NCBI GenBank assembly: GCA_944326245.1
Contig: CALVDF010000024.1
Location: forward strand, 1-33,176
Direction: 5' to 3'
Length of the DNA stretch: 33,176 nucleotides
Source: an uncultured Bacteroidales bacterium
Lineage (GTDB): Bacteria > Bacteroidota > Bacteroidia > Bacteroidales > UBA932
Below the pieces are notes generated by a model. The model was given only the letters and a program-made list of their open reading frames with translations, did not search any database and was not told the origin of the DNA. Of this stretch, positions 32,598-33,176 are shown piece after piece. Position 1 is the stretch's first letter. Every line of letters starts with the position of its first letter. The position numbers were made by a program, and so were the translations under genes.

Positions 32598-32950
32598 CAT
32601 CCTAACATGGCCTCAGATTGGCCGCTTTAGCATAATGTTCTATTAACCAGCGGATTGTAAACAAGGGCCCGAATGATTGCAATGTTAGGATAGCACGAAA
32701 CGGCCCGTTTTGGCGGTTTTTCAAGCATCCTAACATGGAGACAAATTGGATTCCTCTGCATAACACCCTATGGCCCAACATATTGCAGACAAGAGCCAGA
32801 ATAAGTGCAATGTTAGGATAGCGCGAAACGGCCAGTTTTGATGGTTTTTCAGCCATCCTAACATGGACGCAAATCGGGCACCTCGACGTAACACCCTGTG
32901 GACCAACACATTGTGAACAAGAGCCAGAATAAGTGCAATGTTAGGATAGC
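32598..32950. repeat. Three 128-bp tandem units with inverted ends
   Basis: Units begin CATCCTAACATGG at 32598, 32726 and 32854: two exact 128-bp periods and a third cut short near 32950. Each contains ATCCTAACAT near its start and the complementary ATGTTAGGAT later (32682, 32810, 32938), about 75 bases apart. Linking sequence such as CGAAACGGCC-GTTTTG-GGTTTTTCA is shared by units 1 and 2, and GAGCCAGAATAAGTGCAATG by units 2 and 3. Confidence 0.88.
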
Positions 32951-33011
32951 GGTTCTGACCGAAACCGCTTCTTTCTGCGCCCGGTAGCCTGTGGGATGTG
33001 CCACCCCACGA

Positions 33012-33036
33012 GTGGCAATGCCCGCGGCATTGCCAC
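33012..33036. repeat. 11-bp perfect hairpin
   Basis: GTGGCAATGCC, loop CGC, GGCATTGCCAC. It overlaps the left arm of palindromic copy 3 by four bases, forming a compound structure. Confidence 0.75.
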
Positions 33037-33071
33037 ACCGCCCACAAAAGGCGGAATAGTGGGCGGTGTGG
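33033..33071. repeat. 39-bp palindromic element, copy 3
   Basis: Arms CCACACCGCCCAC and GTGGGCGGTGTGG pair perfectly. The loop AAAAGGCGGAATA is the exact complement of the copy 1 loop, so this copy is inverted relative to copy 1. Confidence 0.85.
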
Positions 33072-33137
33072 ACGGAACGATGGCGGCCAGGTACTGCGAG
33101 AGGCACTCCTGGACGCGACTGCTATTCCCGGGTGCTG

Positions 33138-33176
33138 CCACAACGCCCACAAAGTGCCGAATAGTGGGCGGTGTGG
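33138..33176. repeat. 39-bp palindromic element, copy 4
   Basis: Arms CCACAACGCCCAC and GTGGGCGGTGTGG (12 of 13 paired) with loop AAAGTGCCGAATA. It ends exactly at the window edge, so what follows cannot be seen. Confidence 0.8.

Larger units (their letters stand above)
32279..33176. other. Gene-free, repeat-rich region to the right edge
   Basis: About 900 bp without a supportable gene. In order it holds a promoter box, a CACC/GCATC-type simple-repeat tract, a 39-bp and a 42-bp inverted repeat, three 128-bp tandem units, a 25-bp hairpin and two 39-bp palindromes. Minus-strand frames cross the tandem units, but the 128-bp period is not a multiple of three, and none shows family features. Confidence 0.75.

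Noticed and set aside
32598..32950. CRISPR array
   Set aside because: The repeat unit is 128 bp with a largely conserved interior and only three copies; no short direct repeats with unique spacers and no cas genes.
32602..33152. Minus-strand frames across the 128-bp units that look like a repeated protein
   Set aside because: The similarity comes from the DNA repeat being read in different frames; a 128-bp period cannot encode an in-phase protein repeat.

Overview
The window looks like chromosomal DNA of a Bacteroidota member, most likely order Bacteroidales. The evidence is the families present (DUF3244, 6-bladed propeller lipoproteins, TPR-transmembrane-HTH regulators, DUF3791/DUF3990) and repeated promoter boxes of the Bacteroidota type (TTTG, about 20 bp, TAnnTTTG). 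Coding DNA is fairly GC-rich. The left edge and the 4.5-6.1 kb stretch around an insertion sequence are clearly more AT-rich. The genus cannot be fixed from sequence alone; an Alistipes-like genome would fit.

Layout. (1) 0.3-4.5 kb, minus strand: a membrane-spanning TPR-HTH regulator is followed by four exported products: a DUF3244 protein, a small four-cysteine peptide, a propeller lipoprotein and a thioredoxin-like lipoprotein. (2) 4.6-5.9 kb: an intact IS5-like element lies between a decayed relative on the opposite strand and a membrane-protein gene that is cut off at the IS end. (3) 6.1-10.1 kb, minus: mutS, then a MacB/FtsX-type permease. (4) 10.4-13.8 kb, plus: an orphan propeller lipoprotein, a DUF3791-DUF3990-DUF3791 cassette resembling an ADP-ribosyltransferase toxin-antitoxin unit, and a glycosyltransferase whose start overlaps the cassette. 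(5) 13.8-15.1 kb, minus: an AAA ATPase with DUF4143. (6) 15.2-21.9 kb, plus: a second TPR-TM-HTH regulator, three exported propeller proteins, and a TolC-family gene broken by a 13-bp tandem duplication and a nonsense codon. (7) 21.9-24.2 kb: two 39-bp palindromic elements, tRNA-Ala(GGC), a sodium-coupled transporter and folA. (8) 24.3-26.9 kb, plus: a sigma54-type response regulator and its histidine kinase. (9) 27.0-32.3 kb, minus: an M49-like peptidase and a DUF3089 lipoprotein, then an endonuclease/exonuclease/phosphatase protein, thyA and a small outer-membrane protein. (10) 32.3-33.2 kb: no gene, but dense structured repeats: a simple-repeat tract, several inverted repeats, three 128-bp tandem units and two more 39-bp palindromes.

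How the genes may work together. The two TPR-TM-HTH regulators are paralogous, and each sits immediately upstream of exported propeller proteins, so they probably sense something in the envelope and control those neighbours. In both loci the DNA just after the regulator carries repeated short motifs around a good promoter. The small cysteine-containing peptide next to a CxxC lipoprotein is the most suggestive sign of an undescribed exported-peptide system. The DUF3791/DUF3990 cassette is the clearest conflict-type module. mutS, thyA, folA and the tRNA are ordinary housekeeping genes.
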